Of a stretch of 64,000 nucleotides of DNA, positions 9,369 through 20,665 are shown piece by piece. The notes under the pieces were generated by a model. It was given only the letters and a program-made list of their open reading frames with translations. It was not told the DNA's origin and did no database searches. Location: NCBI RefSeq assembly GCF_003071365.1, contig NZ_CP028960.1, forward strand, positions 434,001-498,000. The letters are read 5' to 3'. Origin of the DNA: Methyloceanibacter sp. wino2. GTDB taxonomy: Bacteria > Pseudomonadota > Alphaproteobacteria > Rhizobiales > Methyloligellaceae. Numbering within the stretch: the stretch's first letter is position 1; every line of letters begins with the position of its first letter. The translations under genes and the position numbers were made by a program.

Positions 9369-9469
9369 CACATAAGGAGGAGCGGAAGGGTGCGCGCGCG
9401 CAGAGCCGACTGCCGCGGCAGCATGCTGCCCAGCCCGTCTTTCATCTGCAATTCAAAGCGCTGCATCAT
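9362..9469 (-). CDS. Putative leucine-rich leader peptide of leuA (35 aa)
   Basis: A 35-codon frame begins with two consecutive ATGs and has GGAG 8 nt upstream of the first. Its C-terminus is leucine-rich (ending LPLLLMCP), with four Leu codons (CTT, CTC, CTC, CTT) in the last eight. It ends at a TGA inside the first arm of a hairpin about 140 nt before leuA. Stalling of a ribosome on the Leu codons when leucyl-tRNA is short would alter folding downstream, as in known amino acid operon leaders. This is inferred from layout only; the peptide has no other expected function. An in-frame extension upstream exists but lacks such a start signal. Confidence 0.55.
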   Translation of the reverse strand: MMQRFELQMKDGLGSMLPRQSALRARTLPLLLMCP

Positions 9470-9785
9470 TGCCCTTCTCCGCGAAGGCCCTTCCGAAGCC
9501 TGCGATGACCGGAAAATAGGGTGTACGGCCCCGAAGAGCAAGCGCAAGACGCCGCATTGACCCCGCTGGGGCAATCGGGAAAGTCCGGTGGACGCAAGTT
9601 TGGCAAATTTACCCTCATCGCCGACCGGGGCCCGAAAAAGCCAAGCCTGCCAAGCGGCTCTTCCAGGTTGGATTTCGCTTGTGGACCCCGCGCGATGAAA
9701 TAGAGCTGCCGGGCGATCCCATGGACAGGCAATAGAACTTTGATCACAGTCCGCGCAATCGCGGCAACAGGGGACAAGCACCGCT
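9470..9785. other. Divergent intergenic region between the leuA leader and a transporter gene
   Basis: This 316-nt gap must hold the leuA-leader promoter (minus) and the promoter of the transporter gene (plus). A few overlapping open frames exist on both strands, but none has a recognisable product or convincing start. I could not assign a promoter confidently. Confidence 0.5.
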
Positions 9786-11567
9786 TTGGCTCAGTTTATC
9801 GATCAGTATCAGACAGGTATCGCGCTCGTGATCCTGGCGGCAACGTTCGGCGCTTTCCTGCTCGAGCGGTATCCGCCGTCCGTCGTCGCGACGGCGGGCG
9901 CGGCCGCTTTTCTCGTGCTCGGCCTGATCGACACGAAGGACGTGATGGGCGTGTTCTCGAACAGCGCCCCGATCACGATCGCGGCCATGTTCATTCTCTC
10001 CGGCGCGCTGGTCAGGACGGGCACCCTGGAAGCCGCCGCCTCATGGGTCACGTCGCACGCGGAGGAGCGCCCCAAGACGGTGCTGCTTCTGTTTCTCCTG
10101 GGGACAATGGTCGCCTCCGCCTTCATGAACAACACGCCGGTGGTCATGGTCCTTATCCCCATCGCCGTACGGTTGGCGCGCACCGTGAACATGGCGCCGA
10201 CTCAGTTGCTGATCCCCCTCTCCTATGCCGCAATCCTCGGCGGCACCTGCACGCTGATCGGAACGTCGACCAACCTTCTGGTGGACGGCGTCGCACGCCA
10301 GCAAGGACTGCCAGCGTTCTCCATCTTTGAAATCACGCCGGTCGGCCTTGTCGCGGCCACCGTCGGCATGGCGACCATGCTGCTGCTCGCGCGCGTGCTG
10401 TTGCCGGCCCGCATGAGCGCGGCGGACCTGATGGACGAAGACGGCAAGGTCAATTTTCTGACGGAGTTGACGGTATGCGAGGGCTCCCGCTTCTCCGGAA
10501 AGGCTCTGGGCGAGATCAAGGAGCTGAACCGGGAGGGCATCCGGCTGTTGGCCGTGCAGCGCAACGGCACGTCGAGCCGCCATAAGCTCGCCGAGCACGT
10601 GCTCGAGGCGGGCGACCGCATTGTCATCCAGGCCACCATGCCCGAGGTGCTCACCCTGCACGGCGAGCGCGGGTTCGACATCCTCGGTGTTGGCGGCGGC
10701 GAGAGCGACCGGGATCACATCATCGTCGAAGCGGTGCTGGCACCCGGCCGCGGCGCGCACCACACGGTCAGCGCCATGCGGCTCGGCCGGTTTGGTGTCC
10801 GCCTTCTCGGCATCAGCCGCCATCGCTACCTGCCCGGCATCGCCCTCGAGCAGGTTCAGCTGCGCGCGGCAGATAGAATTCTGCTTGAAGGCACGCCGGA
10901 GGGCTTGGCCGCGGCGGCCGACGAGGCGGATCTCATCAACATGTCCCAGCCCCGGTCACGGAGCTACCGGCGCAAGAAAGCCCCGGTGGCGATCATCGCG
11001 CTCGCCAGCGTCGTCGCGCTGGCCGCCTTGAACGTCATGCCCATCGGCGGCTTGGCGGTGCTGGGCGTGGCCGCCATCCTGCTCTTGCGATGCATCGATG
11101 CGGAGGAAGCCTGGGAGTCGATCAACGGCGGGATCCTGGTCTTGATCTTCGCCATGCTCGCGATCGGCATTGGCCTGGAGAAGACAGGCGCGGTGGAGGC
11201 CATTGTGGCTGCGATCGAGCCGATGCTCGGCCGGAACTCGGGCTATGTGCTGCTCGTCGTGGTCTACTTCCTGGCTGCCGTCTTGACCGAGCTCATCACC
11301 AACAATGCCGTGGCCGTGGTGCTGACGCCCATCGCCATCGGCCTGGCTGAGAGCCTTGGCCTCGACTCCCGGCCGTTGCTCGTCGCCATCATGATGGGCG
11401 CCAGCGCCAGCTTCGCCACACCCATCGGGTATCAAACCAACACGATGGTCTATGCTTCGGGGAACTACCGCTTCAGCGACTTCCTGCGCATCGGCGTGCC
11501 GATGAACATCATCGTCGGCCTTGCCACCTGCGCGGCAATTGCGCTGTTCATGCCGCTCTCGAAGTGA
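9786..11567 (+). CDS. DASS/SLC13-family anion transporter with internal RCK-C (TrkA-C) domains
   Basis: Membrane protein of 593 residues. About five hydrophobic segments come first, including the family motif SAFMNNTPVVM and GGTCTLIGTSTNLLVDG. A soluble middle part follows (about residues 215-400) that resembles two TrkA-C/RCK-C regulatory domains (for example GEIKELNREGIRLLAVQR and AADRILLEGTPEGL). A second hydrophobic half contains LITNNAVAVVLTPIA and FATPIGYQTNTMVY. The repeated NN-P and S-N-T type motifs are the paired sodium/substrate sites of the DASS fold. Family members move sulfate, dicarboxylates or other anions; the substrate here cannot be named. The start is a TTG with only a modest purine-rich stretch upstream (AGGGGA). 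No transport or metabolic partner lies beside it. Confidence 0.88.
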   Translation: MAQFIDQYQTGIALVILAATFGAFLLERYPPSVVATAGAAAFLVLGLIDTKDVMGVFSNSAPITIAAMFILSGALVRTGTLEAAASWVTSHAEERPKTVLLLFLLGTMVASAFMNNTPVVMVLIPIAVRLARTVNMAPTQLLIPLSYAAILGGTCTLIGTSTNLLVDGVARQQGLPAFSIFEITPVGLVAATVGMATMLLLARVLLPARMSAADLMDEDGKVNFLTELTVCEGSRFSGKALGEIKELNREGIRLLAVQRNGTSSRHKLAEHVLEAGDRIVIQATMPEVLTLHGERGFDILGVGGGESDRDHIIVEAVLAPGRGAHHTVSAMRLGRFGVRLLGISRHRYLPGIALEQVQLRAADRILLEGTPEGLAAAADEADLINMSQPRSRSYRRKKAPVAIIALASVVALAALNVMPIGGLAVLGVAAILLLRCIDAEEAWESINGGILVLIFAMLAIGIGLEKTGAVEAIVAAIEPMLGRNSGYVLLVVVYFLAAVLTELITNNAVAVVLTPIAIGLAESLGLDSRPLLVAIMMGASASFATPIGYQTNTMVYASGNYRFSDFLRIGVPMNIIVGLATCAAIALFMPLSK

Positions 11568-11582
11568 GCGTGCGGTCTATCT

Positions 11583-13391
11583 CTAGAAGTCGAAGATGCC
11601 CGCGAACGGGTTGTCCCCGCGCCGCGACCGCCTGGAGACACGCCGCTCACCGCCGCCGCTCGACGCCGTGACGTTGTCCGGCAGCCCGGCCGGGATCGGC
11701 CGGCCGTTGAGCGCGGCGATCATCCGCCGGTCGTGGCCATACAGGTCCTTGTACTGCTTCAACTCACCGTTCTCGTCCGCGACCGCCGTGAAGTAGGTCA
11801 GGTACACCGGGATACGGTTCTTGATGAAGACCTTGTTGGCGTCCGCGCCGTTATGCATCGCCGACGAGACCCGTGCCGCCGACCAGTCCTGATCGTGTCC
11901 GAGCAGAACCGTCGCGAGCTTGTCCGGGTTCTGGACCCGCACGCAGCCATGGCTGTAGGCGCGCACCGGATTGGAGAACAGATTCTTCTGCGTGGTGTCG
12001 TGCAGATAGACGTCGTGCGTGTTCGGGAAGCGGAACTTCACCAGTCCCAGCACGTTGCGCGGGCCCGGCGGCTGATAAAGCTCGTAGCGGCGAATGTCGT
12101 TGCGGCTCCAGTCGATCCGGTCGGGATCGATGTCGCGGCCGTTGGCCCCACGGATCCGCAAGCCCTGACGCCGCAGCACGGACGTATCCCACCCGCTGGA
12201 GAAGAAGCCGCCGCCCCTGCGCAGATAGGGTGCGATCTCGTTCTGCTTGATCGAGTTCGGCACATACCAATTCGGGCGGAACACGATCTCTTCCATCTCA
12301 TCGGTGAAGATGGGTGTCTGCGTGTGCGTCTTGCCCACGATCACGCGCGTCTCGTGAATGGGCTCGTCTTCCTTGAAGACCCGCACCTTGAATTCTGGGA
12401 TGTTCACGTCGACGTAGAATGCGCCGAGGTCGTGCGGCAACCAGCGGTAACGCTCCATGTTCACAAGCAGCAGATCGATCTTCTGCTGGCCCGACACCAC
12501 CGTTGTCGATGAGGTCTCGCCGCCGTTCAACATGCGCCGCGTGCCCGAGCCGACCATGCCGTCTGGCTTGCCGCCCTGGGTGCGCTGGAACGCGATGACC
12601 GCGTCGCGAAGATCCTCGTCGAAGACGTACTCGTCGGCGCCCTCTTTGGCCGGAGTCTCGAGCCGCTTGCGCAGCAACGCCACCTGGCCGTGCTTGACGC
12701 CGAGCTTCAGCGTCGGCCCTGCGGGAATTTCCACGTCTTCGGGCTTGTCGGCGACGGGCGCCGGAGCCGTGTCGCCCTTGCGTTCAGCGATCAGCTGCTT
12801 GCGCAGAGCCTCGAACTGGGGATGGGTCGGCTGGAAGCTCCGCAAGTAAGCGGCGGGGTCGGAGCGGATGGCGATGAAGCCGATGACCTCAGCCGGGTCC
12901 GGCAGATAAAGACTGGGATCGAGATTCTTGCTGAGGCTCTGCGGATTGATCCGGCCGCCCCGCGCGTCACGCGCATACTCGATGACCGCCGCACTGATCT
13001 TCAGCTCGGCATCCGCGAGCTTCGTCACGGCATCGGGCCCGCTCGCGTCGAAGCCGGCCAGGTTCGGCAGTTTGTAGTCCGAAGCGCGCAGCCCGTAATC
13101 GTCGGCCTTCGCGATCTCCTGAACCACAGCCTTGCCGCGGGCGCTCAGGCCGTTTTCGCCGACCCAAAGAAGCTTGCGGTCGGGGACGGAGTAGTATTCG
13201 GCGAGAGCGATCTGCTCGGCCGTGTCCTTCATGGGCACGGCGCCCACCTGATCCTGCACCGAAATCCGGATTGCTTCAGAACGCGTGACGAGTTCGGCCG
13301 GGCCGTCAGGCTCGGCGGCAAACCCCGGGGCAGCGAATGAGACCACAGCCGCAATGCCGATGGCAGCTGATCTCAAGCTGAATGTTGTCAT
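11583..13391 (-). CDS. Murein L,D-transpeptidase of the YcbB/YkuD type
   Basis: A secreted or membrane-anchored enzyme of 602 residues that forms 3-3 (L,D) cross-links in peptidoglycan or attaches proteins to it. The N-terminus is a signal peptide (about residues 1-25, ending PGFAA). A peptidoglycan-binding helical repeat lies in the middle (AVIAFQRTQGGKPDGMVG), and the YkuD catalytic domain carries HGCVRV with Cys483 as predicted nucleophile. The overall layout matches the E. coli YcbB (LdtD) class. The frame is open a further 113 codons upstream, but the ATG at 13391 is preferred because it starts a clean signal peptide and has AGGGAGCCAGGA directly before it. The Arg-rich C-terminus (RRVSRRSRR) is additional to the catalytic domain. 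Confidence 0.92.
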   Translation of the reverse strand: MTTFSLRSAAIGIAAVVSFAAPGFAAEPDGPAELVTRSEAIRISVQDQVGAVPMKDTAEQIALAEYYSVPDRKLLWVGENGLSARGKAVVQEIAKADDYGLRASDYKLPNLAGFDASGPDAVTKLADAELKISAAVIEYARDARGGRINPQSLSKNLDPSLYLPDPAEVIGFIAIRSDPAAYLRSFQPTHPQFEALRKQLIAERKGDTAPAPVADKPEDVEIPAGPTLKLGVKHGQVALLRKRLETPAKEGADEYVFDEDLRDAVIAFQRTQGGKPDGMVGSGTRRMLNGGETSSTTVVSGQQKIDLLLVNMERYRWLPHDLGAFYVDVNIPEFKVRVFKEDEPIHETRVIVGKTHTQTPIFTDEMEEIVFRPNWYVPNSIKQNEIAPYLRRGGGFFSSGWDTSVLRRQGLRIRGANGRDIDPDRIDWSRNDIRRYELYQPPGPRNVLGLVKFRFPNTHDVYLHDTTQKNLFSNPVRAYSHGCVRVQNPDKLATVLLGHDQDWSAARVSSAMHNGADANKVFIKNRIPVYLTYFTAVADENGELKQYKDLYGHDRRMIAALNGRPIPAGLPDNVTASSGGGERRVSRRSRRGDNPFAGIFDF

Positions 13392-13578
13392 TCCTGGCTC
13401 CCTCTGGACCTCTGGTCCACCGTCCCCGCGTCTCGGCTCCTCTTCCCCGCAAACTTGAACCGAATCTCTCAAAATCCAGCTGATTTGCGGGATTATGCGC
13501 ATCATTCCGCCATTCGACCACCCAATTTCGGCCCCGAAGTGGCAGAACTCAATGGAAAGGTTCGGCCGGCGGAGGCCT

Positions 13579-13968
13579 CTAGCCGGCGAGTGCGGTGTCG
13601 AGGAACTCATTGAGCGATATAATTTTTCCACAGCCGATTTCAATGAAATCGGCCAGCTCCGTGGTGAAGGTCTCGCCGGATGTGATATTTTGGACACGGG
13701 CGCTCCAGCGGATCGCCGCCCTGTTCCCATCCATCAGCAAGTCTTCGATCGAGAATTCGTCCAGTGCGAAGCTGTCCGAGAGGGTTCTGAACAGGCTCAT
13801 GATGCCCTCGCGTCCCTGGACCGATGTGGCCAACATACTGAACTCGGGTGAGCCGACAATCCGGAACCGGGCATCGTCTGCGAACATCGCGCCGATGGCT
13901 TCCACGTCTCCTTCGATGCGCGCGGCGTAGAACTTTTTCAGGAACGCCTCCAACTCCGTGCTGTCCAT
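13579..13968 (-). CDS. SnoaL-like / NTF2-fold protein
   Basis: Small soluble protein of 129 residues. The pattern of an N-terminal helix (LEAFLKKFYAARIEGDVEAI), the motif MFADDARFRIVG, and later strands ending in an acidic patch (GKIISLNEFLDTA) is that of the SnoaL-like/NTF2 cone fold. Members include isomerases, dehydratases, hydrolases and non-enzymatic binding proteins, so function cannot be assigned. It lies 3 nt after the stop of the DUF2165 gene on the same strand, so the two may be cotranscribed. Confidence 0.75.
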   Translation of the reverse strand: MDSTELEAFLKKFYAARIEGDVEAIGAMFADDARFRIVGSPEFSMLATSVQGREGIMSLFRTLSDSFALDEFSIEDLLMDGNRAAIRWSARVQNITSGETFTTELADFIEIGCGKIISLNEFLDTALAG

Positions 13969-13971
13969 CGG

Positions 13972-14682
13972 TCAGCTCTCCTCCCCCATCTTGTCGTTGG
14001 CCGCGGCCAGCCGGCTCTTGGCTGCACTCGTCTTGGCGGCGCTCGTTTTCGCCTGCGTCCGCTTCTTGGCCGGCGCACGCTTCTTCGCCGGGGCCTTCTT
14101 CTTGGCTGGCGCCGCTGTTTTCTTGGCTGGCGCCGTTTTGGCCGGCGCGCTGGCGGGTATGGGAGCCGCCGCGACTATGGCGGGCTCCTTGAGGTCACGG
14201 TCGGGCAGCATGACGAAGATCAAGACCGCGAGCGCCGTCATGTAGAAGCGGAAGGCCGACTCCTGGCCGTTCCACGTCGCCGACTGCCACATGGCGAACC
14301 ACTCCCCGGCAACCACCATGAATCCGAAGAACCACACCAGAAAGGCGACCAGCGCACCCATGACCGTCAGGGCTTTGGCGCGGTCGAAGACGGCCCCCGG
14401 GGCGCGCCGGACCATCAATAGACGAATGGCGCCGGCGAGGAAGAGCACGCCCGCCGTTGCTTCGCCGAAGATTATAAGTCTATAGGCCGCCTGCCAGTAC
14501 GCCGGCTCCGTGACCGCCCGGTACATCAGCTTGTTGCCCGGATAGGTCGTGTCCATGCTCATCACATGCTGCACGAACAGAAAATTGGACTGGTAGTCGG
14601 TGAGATTGCCGAACACGACCAGCAGGCAGAAAGCCGCGAGACACGCGACCATGACGATCTTGGCGATACGAGCGGTGTACAT
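13972..14682 (-). CDS. DUF2165 membrane protein with a lysine/alanine-rich histone-like tail
   Basis: Protein of 236 residues in two very different parts. Residues 1 to about 160 resemble the DUF2165 family of small integral membrane proteins, with four hydrophobic segments and Trp/Tyr-rich loops such as FGFMVVAGEWFAMW. The remaining 70 or so residues are a highly basic tail of Ala-Pro-Lys repeats (for example APAKKKAPAKKRAPAKK), similar in composition to histone H1-like or AlgP-like DNA-binding tails and unusual for this family. The ATG at 14682 is preferred over the TTG ten codons upstream, since AGGGGGG lies just before it. The function is unknown. The tail should lie on one side of the membrane and could bind nucleic acid or acidic surface polymers, which is a guess from charge alone. 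Confidence 0.75.
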   Translation of the reverse strand: MYTARIAKIVMVACLAAFCLLVVFGNLTDYQSNFLFVQHVMSMDTTYPGNKLMYRAVTEPAYWQAAYRLIIFGEATAGVLFLAGAIRLLMVRRAPGAVFDRAKALTVMGALVAFLVWFFGFMVVAGEWFAMWQSATWNGQESAFRFYMTALAVLIFVMLPDRDLKEPAIVAAAPIPASAPAKTAPAKKTAAPAKKKAPAKKRAPAKKRTQAKTSAAKTSAAKSRLAAANDKMGEES

Positions 14683-14800
14683 GGCGATCCCCCCTGCCCC
14701 GAAGGCCCTCAAAACCTCGGGATGGTGTCCTTAAACTTCTGCGTCCGTATGACGATGGGGAACCTTAGAGCAAGACGCCGCGGAACGCGCCTGCCCAAAC

Positions 14801-14829
14801 AAAAAATGGCCGGGACGAGCCCGGCCATT
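14801..14829 (-). terminator. Intrinsic terminator of the ilv genes, after ilvC
   Basis: On the minus strand, 30 nt after the ilvC stop, a perfect 10-bp GC-rich stem with a 5-nt loop is followed directly by TTTT. This is a classical Rho-independent terminator for ilvI-ilvH-ilvC. Confidence 0.88.
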
Positions 14830-14859
14830 CGATGTCTCTAAGAGAAAATCGCCAAGCGA

Positions 14860-16536
<1,677 letters not shown>

Positions 16537-16537
<1 letters not shown>

Positions 16538-18320
16538 CAGACCATCACCTTGCCTTCTTCGGAGATGGCCTTCTCGATATCCTCTTCCGTCAGGTCGTCG
16601 CCCATCAGCATATTGTTGTGCGCCTCGCCGCTCGGAATCATCGGGAAGCAATTGGCGTGCTTGTCGACCACGCAGTCGAAGATGACCGGACGCGGCGTCT
16701 TGATCATTTCGAGGATCGCGTCGTCGAGCTCGTCCGGCTTCTCAGCGCGGATGCCGACAGCGTGGTAGGCCTCTGCCAGTCTCACGAAGTCGGGCAGCGC
16801 CTCGCTATAGGAGTGCGAATAGCGGCCGCCGTGAAGCAGTTCCTGCCACTGACGGACCATGCCCATGTACTCGTTGTTCAGGATGAAGATCTTGATCGGC
16901 AGATCGTACTGAACCGCCGTTGAGATCTCCTGCATGGTCATCTGCACCGACGCCTCGCCCGCGATGTCGATGACGAGCGAGTCTTTGTGCGCCATCTGCA
17001 CGCCGACCGCGGCCGGAATGCCATAGCCCATCGTGCCGAGACCGCCGGATGTCATCCAGCGGTTGGGCTCGTCGAAATGGAAATACTGAGCGGCCCACAT
17101 CTGATGCTGGCCCACTTCCGTGGTGATGTAGGTGTCGTGATCGCGTGTCAGCGCAAACAGCCTCTCTATGGCGTATTGCGGCATGATCACGTCGCTCTTG
17201 TTCCGGTAGTGCAAGCATTTGCGCTTGCGCCAGGTCTCGATCTGATCCCACCAGCGCGCGTGCGCCTCCTTGTCGAGGGACGGCTTCTTAGCCTTCCAAG
17301 TCTCGATCATCTGATCGATCACGAAGGCGCAGTCGCCGACGATCGGAAGGTCCACATGGACATTCTTGTTGATCGAGGACGGATCGACATCCACGTGGAT
17401 CTTCTTCGAGCCCGGCGAGAACGCGTCGAGCCGGCCGGTGATGCGGTCGTCGAAGCGCGCGCCGATGCAGATCATGACATCGCAGTCATGCATGGCGTTG
17501 TTGGCTTCGTAGGTGCCGTGCATACCGAGCATGCCGAGCCACTGCTTGTCCGAAGCCGGATAGCTGCCAAGCCCCATCAGCGTCGAGGTGATCGGGTAGC
17601 CGGTCATGCGCACGAGTTCGCGCAGGCTTTTGCTCGCCGCCGGTCCCGCGTTGATGACACCGCCACCCGTATAGAAGACCGGCTTCTTGGCATTGATCAT
17701 CAACTCAACCGCCGCGTCGATCGCGTTCTGATCGCCCTTCTGCGGGGGACATAGCTCTTGTGCTGAGAGTTCGAGACGCCCTTGTAGGTTCCCGTCATGA
17801 ACTGGATGTCCTTGGGGATATCCACGACGACGGGACCCGGCCGGCCCGAGCGTGCGACGTAGAACGCTTCGTGCAGCACCTCAGCGAGCTGATTGACGTC
17901 CTTCACCAGATAATTGTGCTTCGTGCAGGGACGCGTGATGCCGACCGTGTCGCATTCCTGAAAGGCATCGTTGCCGATCAGATGCGTCGGCACCTGGCCC
18001 GTGATGCAGACAACCGGAATCGAATCCATGAGTGCATCGGTCAGCCCCGTCACCGCGTTGGTCGCGCCGGGACCCGACGTCACCAGCACGACGCCGACCT
18101 TTCCGGTCGAACGCGCATAGCCTTCGGCCGCGTGGACTGCGCCCTGCTCGTGACGGACCAGCACGTGCTGCAGCCGGTCCTGTTGAAATAGCTCGTCATA
18201 GATCGGCAGAACGGCGCCGCCCGGATAGCCGAAGATGTGATCCACCCCCTGGTCGGCGAGCGCCTGAAGCACGATCTGCGCGCCGGTCATCGTGGCTGCG
18301 CCGTTTTCGTTGGCAGACAT
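16537..18320 (-). CDS. ilvI: Acetolactate synthase large (catalytic) subunit, interrupted by one frameshift
   Basis: Thiamine-diphosphate enzyme that condenses two pyruvates, or pyruvate with 2-oxobutyrate. The N-terminal part (18320 to about 17745) has the family sequences [16 protein letters not shown] and [13 protein letters not shown]. The C-terminal part (about 17740 to 16537) has GALGTMG-like ThDP-binding sequence ([15 protein letters not shown]) and [12 protein letters not shown]. The two halves are in different frames. Adding one G to the run of five at 17744-17748 (plus-strand reading) joins them into a normal 594-residue protein, with no residues missing. The ATG at 18320 has GGAAAGAG in front. 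As it stands the reading frame ends about 200 codons in, which is implausible for the only copy seen here with intact ilvH and ilvC. A consensus error is the likely cause. Confidence 0.93.
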
Positions 18321-18417
18321 GTCTCTTTCCACTGACAAAACCGGGCCTCAGCGGCTGGACCAACCACTGCCCGGTTAATCTCGATCAAAATGGCAAAAGT
18401 GCCGGATTAGGCCGCGC

Positions 18418-18446
18418 ACCCTAGGGCCTCGGTGTCACAGGGTCAA
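18418..18446 (-). promoter_or_regulatory. Possible promoter of the ilvI-ilvH-ilvC operon
   Basis: On the minus strand TTGACC (18446-18441) and TAGGGT (18423-18418) are separated by 17 nt, about 100 nt upstream of the ilvI ATG. The -35 fits alphaproteobacterial sigma-70 promoters well, while the -10 is weak. Confidence 0.4.
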
Positions 18447-18721
18447 CGACAAATGCGAATGTATGGTAAGTTTTTTCGCACCAATCTTTTCATATATTGC
18501 GTAACTAAGTCTGTTTTTGTAAATTAATTACACGATTGGGAAATATGAGGACAAAGGGCCTCATCTTTTCCCACAAGCGTTCTAGACAATGGCTGACGAT
18601 ACGCCTAAGGCTCATACCGATTAGTGGGGCAACCTCGATAAGAGGGACAAAGCCACGCCGGCGCAGAGACGCTCTGGTGGGCCCGTAACTGAAAACGCTT
18701 TTCCAGTTCATCACATCCTGA
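18447..18721. other. Upstream part of the ilvI-kup divergent gap
   Basis: With the ilvI leader, the gap between ilvI and kup is 401 nt. This part is noticeably more AT-rich than its surroundings, with stretches such as TTTTTTCGCA and TTAATTACACG. It should hold the kup promoter, which I could not define. A short minus-strand frame of 86 codons crosses it without a recognisable product. Confidence 0.5.
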
Positions 18722-20665
18722 ATGCAGCAGACCGCATCGTCAGAACCGGCCGTTGCCAACGGCAATGGACACGGCCACGGCCATGAGCCGGCGAACGCGC
18801 CTATAACGAGCCGCGCGTTCTGGGCGCTGACGTTCGGGTCGATCGGCGTCGTCTATGGCGACATCGGCACGAGCCCCCTTTACGCGCTGCGCGAAGCCGT
18901 GCTCGCCGCGGGCGGTTCTTACGGCGCCGTGACGGAGGCCGCCGTATTCGGCGTCCTGTCGCTGATCTTCTGGTCGCTGATTGTCGTCGTCACGCTGAAA
19001 TACGTTGTGCTGCTCCTCCGCGCGGACAACAACGGCGAAGGCGGCACCTTGGCGCTGACCGCGCTCGCGTTCACCGCACTGGGCAAACGCACGCCGCTCG
19101 TACTGGGACTGGGCATTGTCGGCGCGGCCATGTTCTATGGCTCCACGTTGATCACCCCTGCCCTGTCGGTGCTGTCGGCCGTTGAAGGTCTCAACGTCGC
19201 CACGGACGCGTTCGAGCCTTATGTGCTCCCGATCACCGTGATCATTCTCGTCGCGCTGTTTTCCGTGCAGAGCCACGGGACGGCGCGCGTCTCGGCGCTG
19301 TTCGCTCCGATCACGACCGTCTGGTTCCTAGTGTTGGCGATCGCGGGGGCGGTCGAGATCGCCGAATACCCGCGCATCTTTCTGGCGCTGAACCCCTATT
19401 ACGGCCTCAAGTTTCTCTTCACACACGGCATGATCGGCCTCATCACGCTCGGTGCGGTGTTCCTGGTCGTGACGGGGTCCGAGGCCCTTTACAACGATCT
19501 CGGCCATTTTGGACGTAAGCCAATTCAGACGGCATGGTTCATTCTGGTTCTCCCCGCCCTGCTCCTGAACTATTTCGGACAAGGCGCGCTGGTGCTTGCG
19601 CATCCAGACGCACTGTCGAACCCCTTCTTCCTACTGTTCCCCGACTGGGCGCTCTATCCCATGGTTGCGTTGGCGACGATGGCCACTGCCATCGCGAGCC
19701 AAGCCGTGATCACGGGCGCCTACTCGATAACGCGGCAAGCCATGCAGCTCGGACTTCTGCCGCGCATGGAAGTGCGGCACACATCGGAGTCGCAGGCCGG
19801 CCAGATCTACATGCCGCGGGTCAACTGGGTCCTACTGACCGGCGTTCTGCTGCTGGTGTTCATGTTCCGGTCGTCGAGCGAGCTTGCCTCCGCCTATGTG
19901 CTGGCGGTGGCGGCGACGGAGTGGGTGGCAGGCATTCTCGGCTTCATCGTCATCTGGAAACTGTGGCGCTGGAAGCTTTACTGGGCGATCGCCCTGATGG
20001 CCCCGCTGACCTTCGTCGACACCGCCTTCGTCATGGCCAGCATGCTGAAGATCGTCGAGGGAGCTTGGCTGCCGGTGCTCGTCGGCATGATCCTGGTTCT
20101 CGTCATGCTCACCTGGAGGCGCGGCACGCGGCTCCTGGCACAGAAGACACGCCGCATCGAGGTGCCGTTCGAGCCTCTGATCAAGAGCCTCGAGACCAAA
20201 CCGCCGCATCTCGTGCCCGGAACCGCCATGTTCCTGAGCGCCGATCCGGAGTTCGCGCCGACCGCGCTCCTGCATAACCTTAAGCACAACAAGGTGCTGC
20301 ACGAGCACAACGTCATCCTCACCATCAAGAACGAGGACATCCCGCGTGTTGCGCCACAGGATCGGGTTCAGTTGGAACCGATCAGCGACAAGTTCATGCG
20401 GATGACGTTGCATTTCGGTTTTGTGGAACGGCCGAACGTTCCGAAAGCTCTCGCGATCGCCCGCCGGAAAGGTTGGCAGTTCGACATCATGTCGACGTCG
20501 TTCTTCCTGTCGCAAAGGACGATACGGCCGGACCCGCGATCCGGCATGCCGCAATGGCAGGACCGGCTCTTTGTCTATCTTGCGCATAACGCGGACGATG
20601 CGTCGGCCTATTTCCAATTGCCGACCGACCGCGTCGTGGCTATCGGCACGCAGGTGACGGTCTAG
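18722..20665 (+). CDS. kup: Low-affinity potassium uptake protein Kup (KUP/HAK/KT family)
   Basis: Inner-membrane K+/H+ symporter of 647 residues. The signature [18 protein letters not shown] lies near residue 40. About twelve transmembrane segments occupy residues 30-450, and a cytoplasmic C-terminal domain of roughly 180 residues ends in the strictly conserved pattern [10 protein letters not shown], close to the family's usual ending. The N-terminus has a short His/Gly-rich stretch ([10 protein letters not shown]) before the membrane domain. The ATG at 18722 has only a weak ribosome binding site. The gene converges on miaA, and their stop codons overlap. Confidence 0.96.
   Translation: MQQTASSEPAVANGNGHGHGHEPANAPITSRAFWALTFGSIGVVYGDIGTSPLYALREAVLAAGGSYGAVTEAAVFGVLSLIFWSLIVVVTLKYVVLLLRADNNGEGGTLALTALAFTALGKRTPLVLGLGIVGAAMFYGSTLITPALSVLSAVEGLNVATDAFEPYVLPITVIILVALFSVQSHGTARVSALFAPITTVWFLVLAIAGAVEIAEYPRIFLALNPYYGLKFLFTHGMIGLITLGAVFLVVTGSEALYNDLGHFGRKPIQTAWFILVLPALLLNYFGQGALVLAHPDALSNPFFLLFPDWALYPMVALATMATAIASQAVITGAYSITRQAMQLGLLPRMEVRHTSESQAGQIYMPRVNWVLLTGVLLLVFMFRSSSELASAYVLAVAATEWVAGILGFIVIWKLWRWKLYWAIALMAPLTFVDTAFVMASMLKIVEGAWLPVLVGMILVLVMLTWRRGTRLLAQKTRRIEVPFEPLIKSLETKPPHLVPGTAMFLSADPEFAPTALLHNLKHNKVLHEHNVILTIKNEDIPRVAPQDRVQLEPISDKFMRMTLHFGFVERPNVPKALAIARRKGWQFDIMSTSFFLSQRTIRPDPRSGMPQWQDRLFVYLAHNADDASAYFQLPTDRVVAIGTQVTV

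Noticed and set aside
13972-14200. Repetitive GC-rich stretch, considered as a minisatellite
   Set aside because: It is explained by the coding of the Ala-Pro-Lys tail of the DUF2165 protein; units differ in length and sequence.
17700-18320. Separate short acetolactate synthase-like gene upstream of a second one
   Set aside because: The two parts are complementary, not duplicate, and join perfectly with one added base; a single frameshifted gene is the simpler reading.
18505-18765. 86-codon minus-strand frame between ilvI and kup
   Set aside because: No ribosome binding site, no family resemblance, and it overlaps the start of kup.
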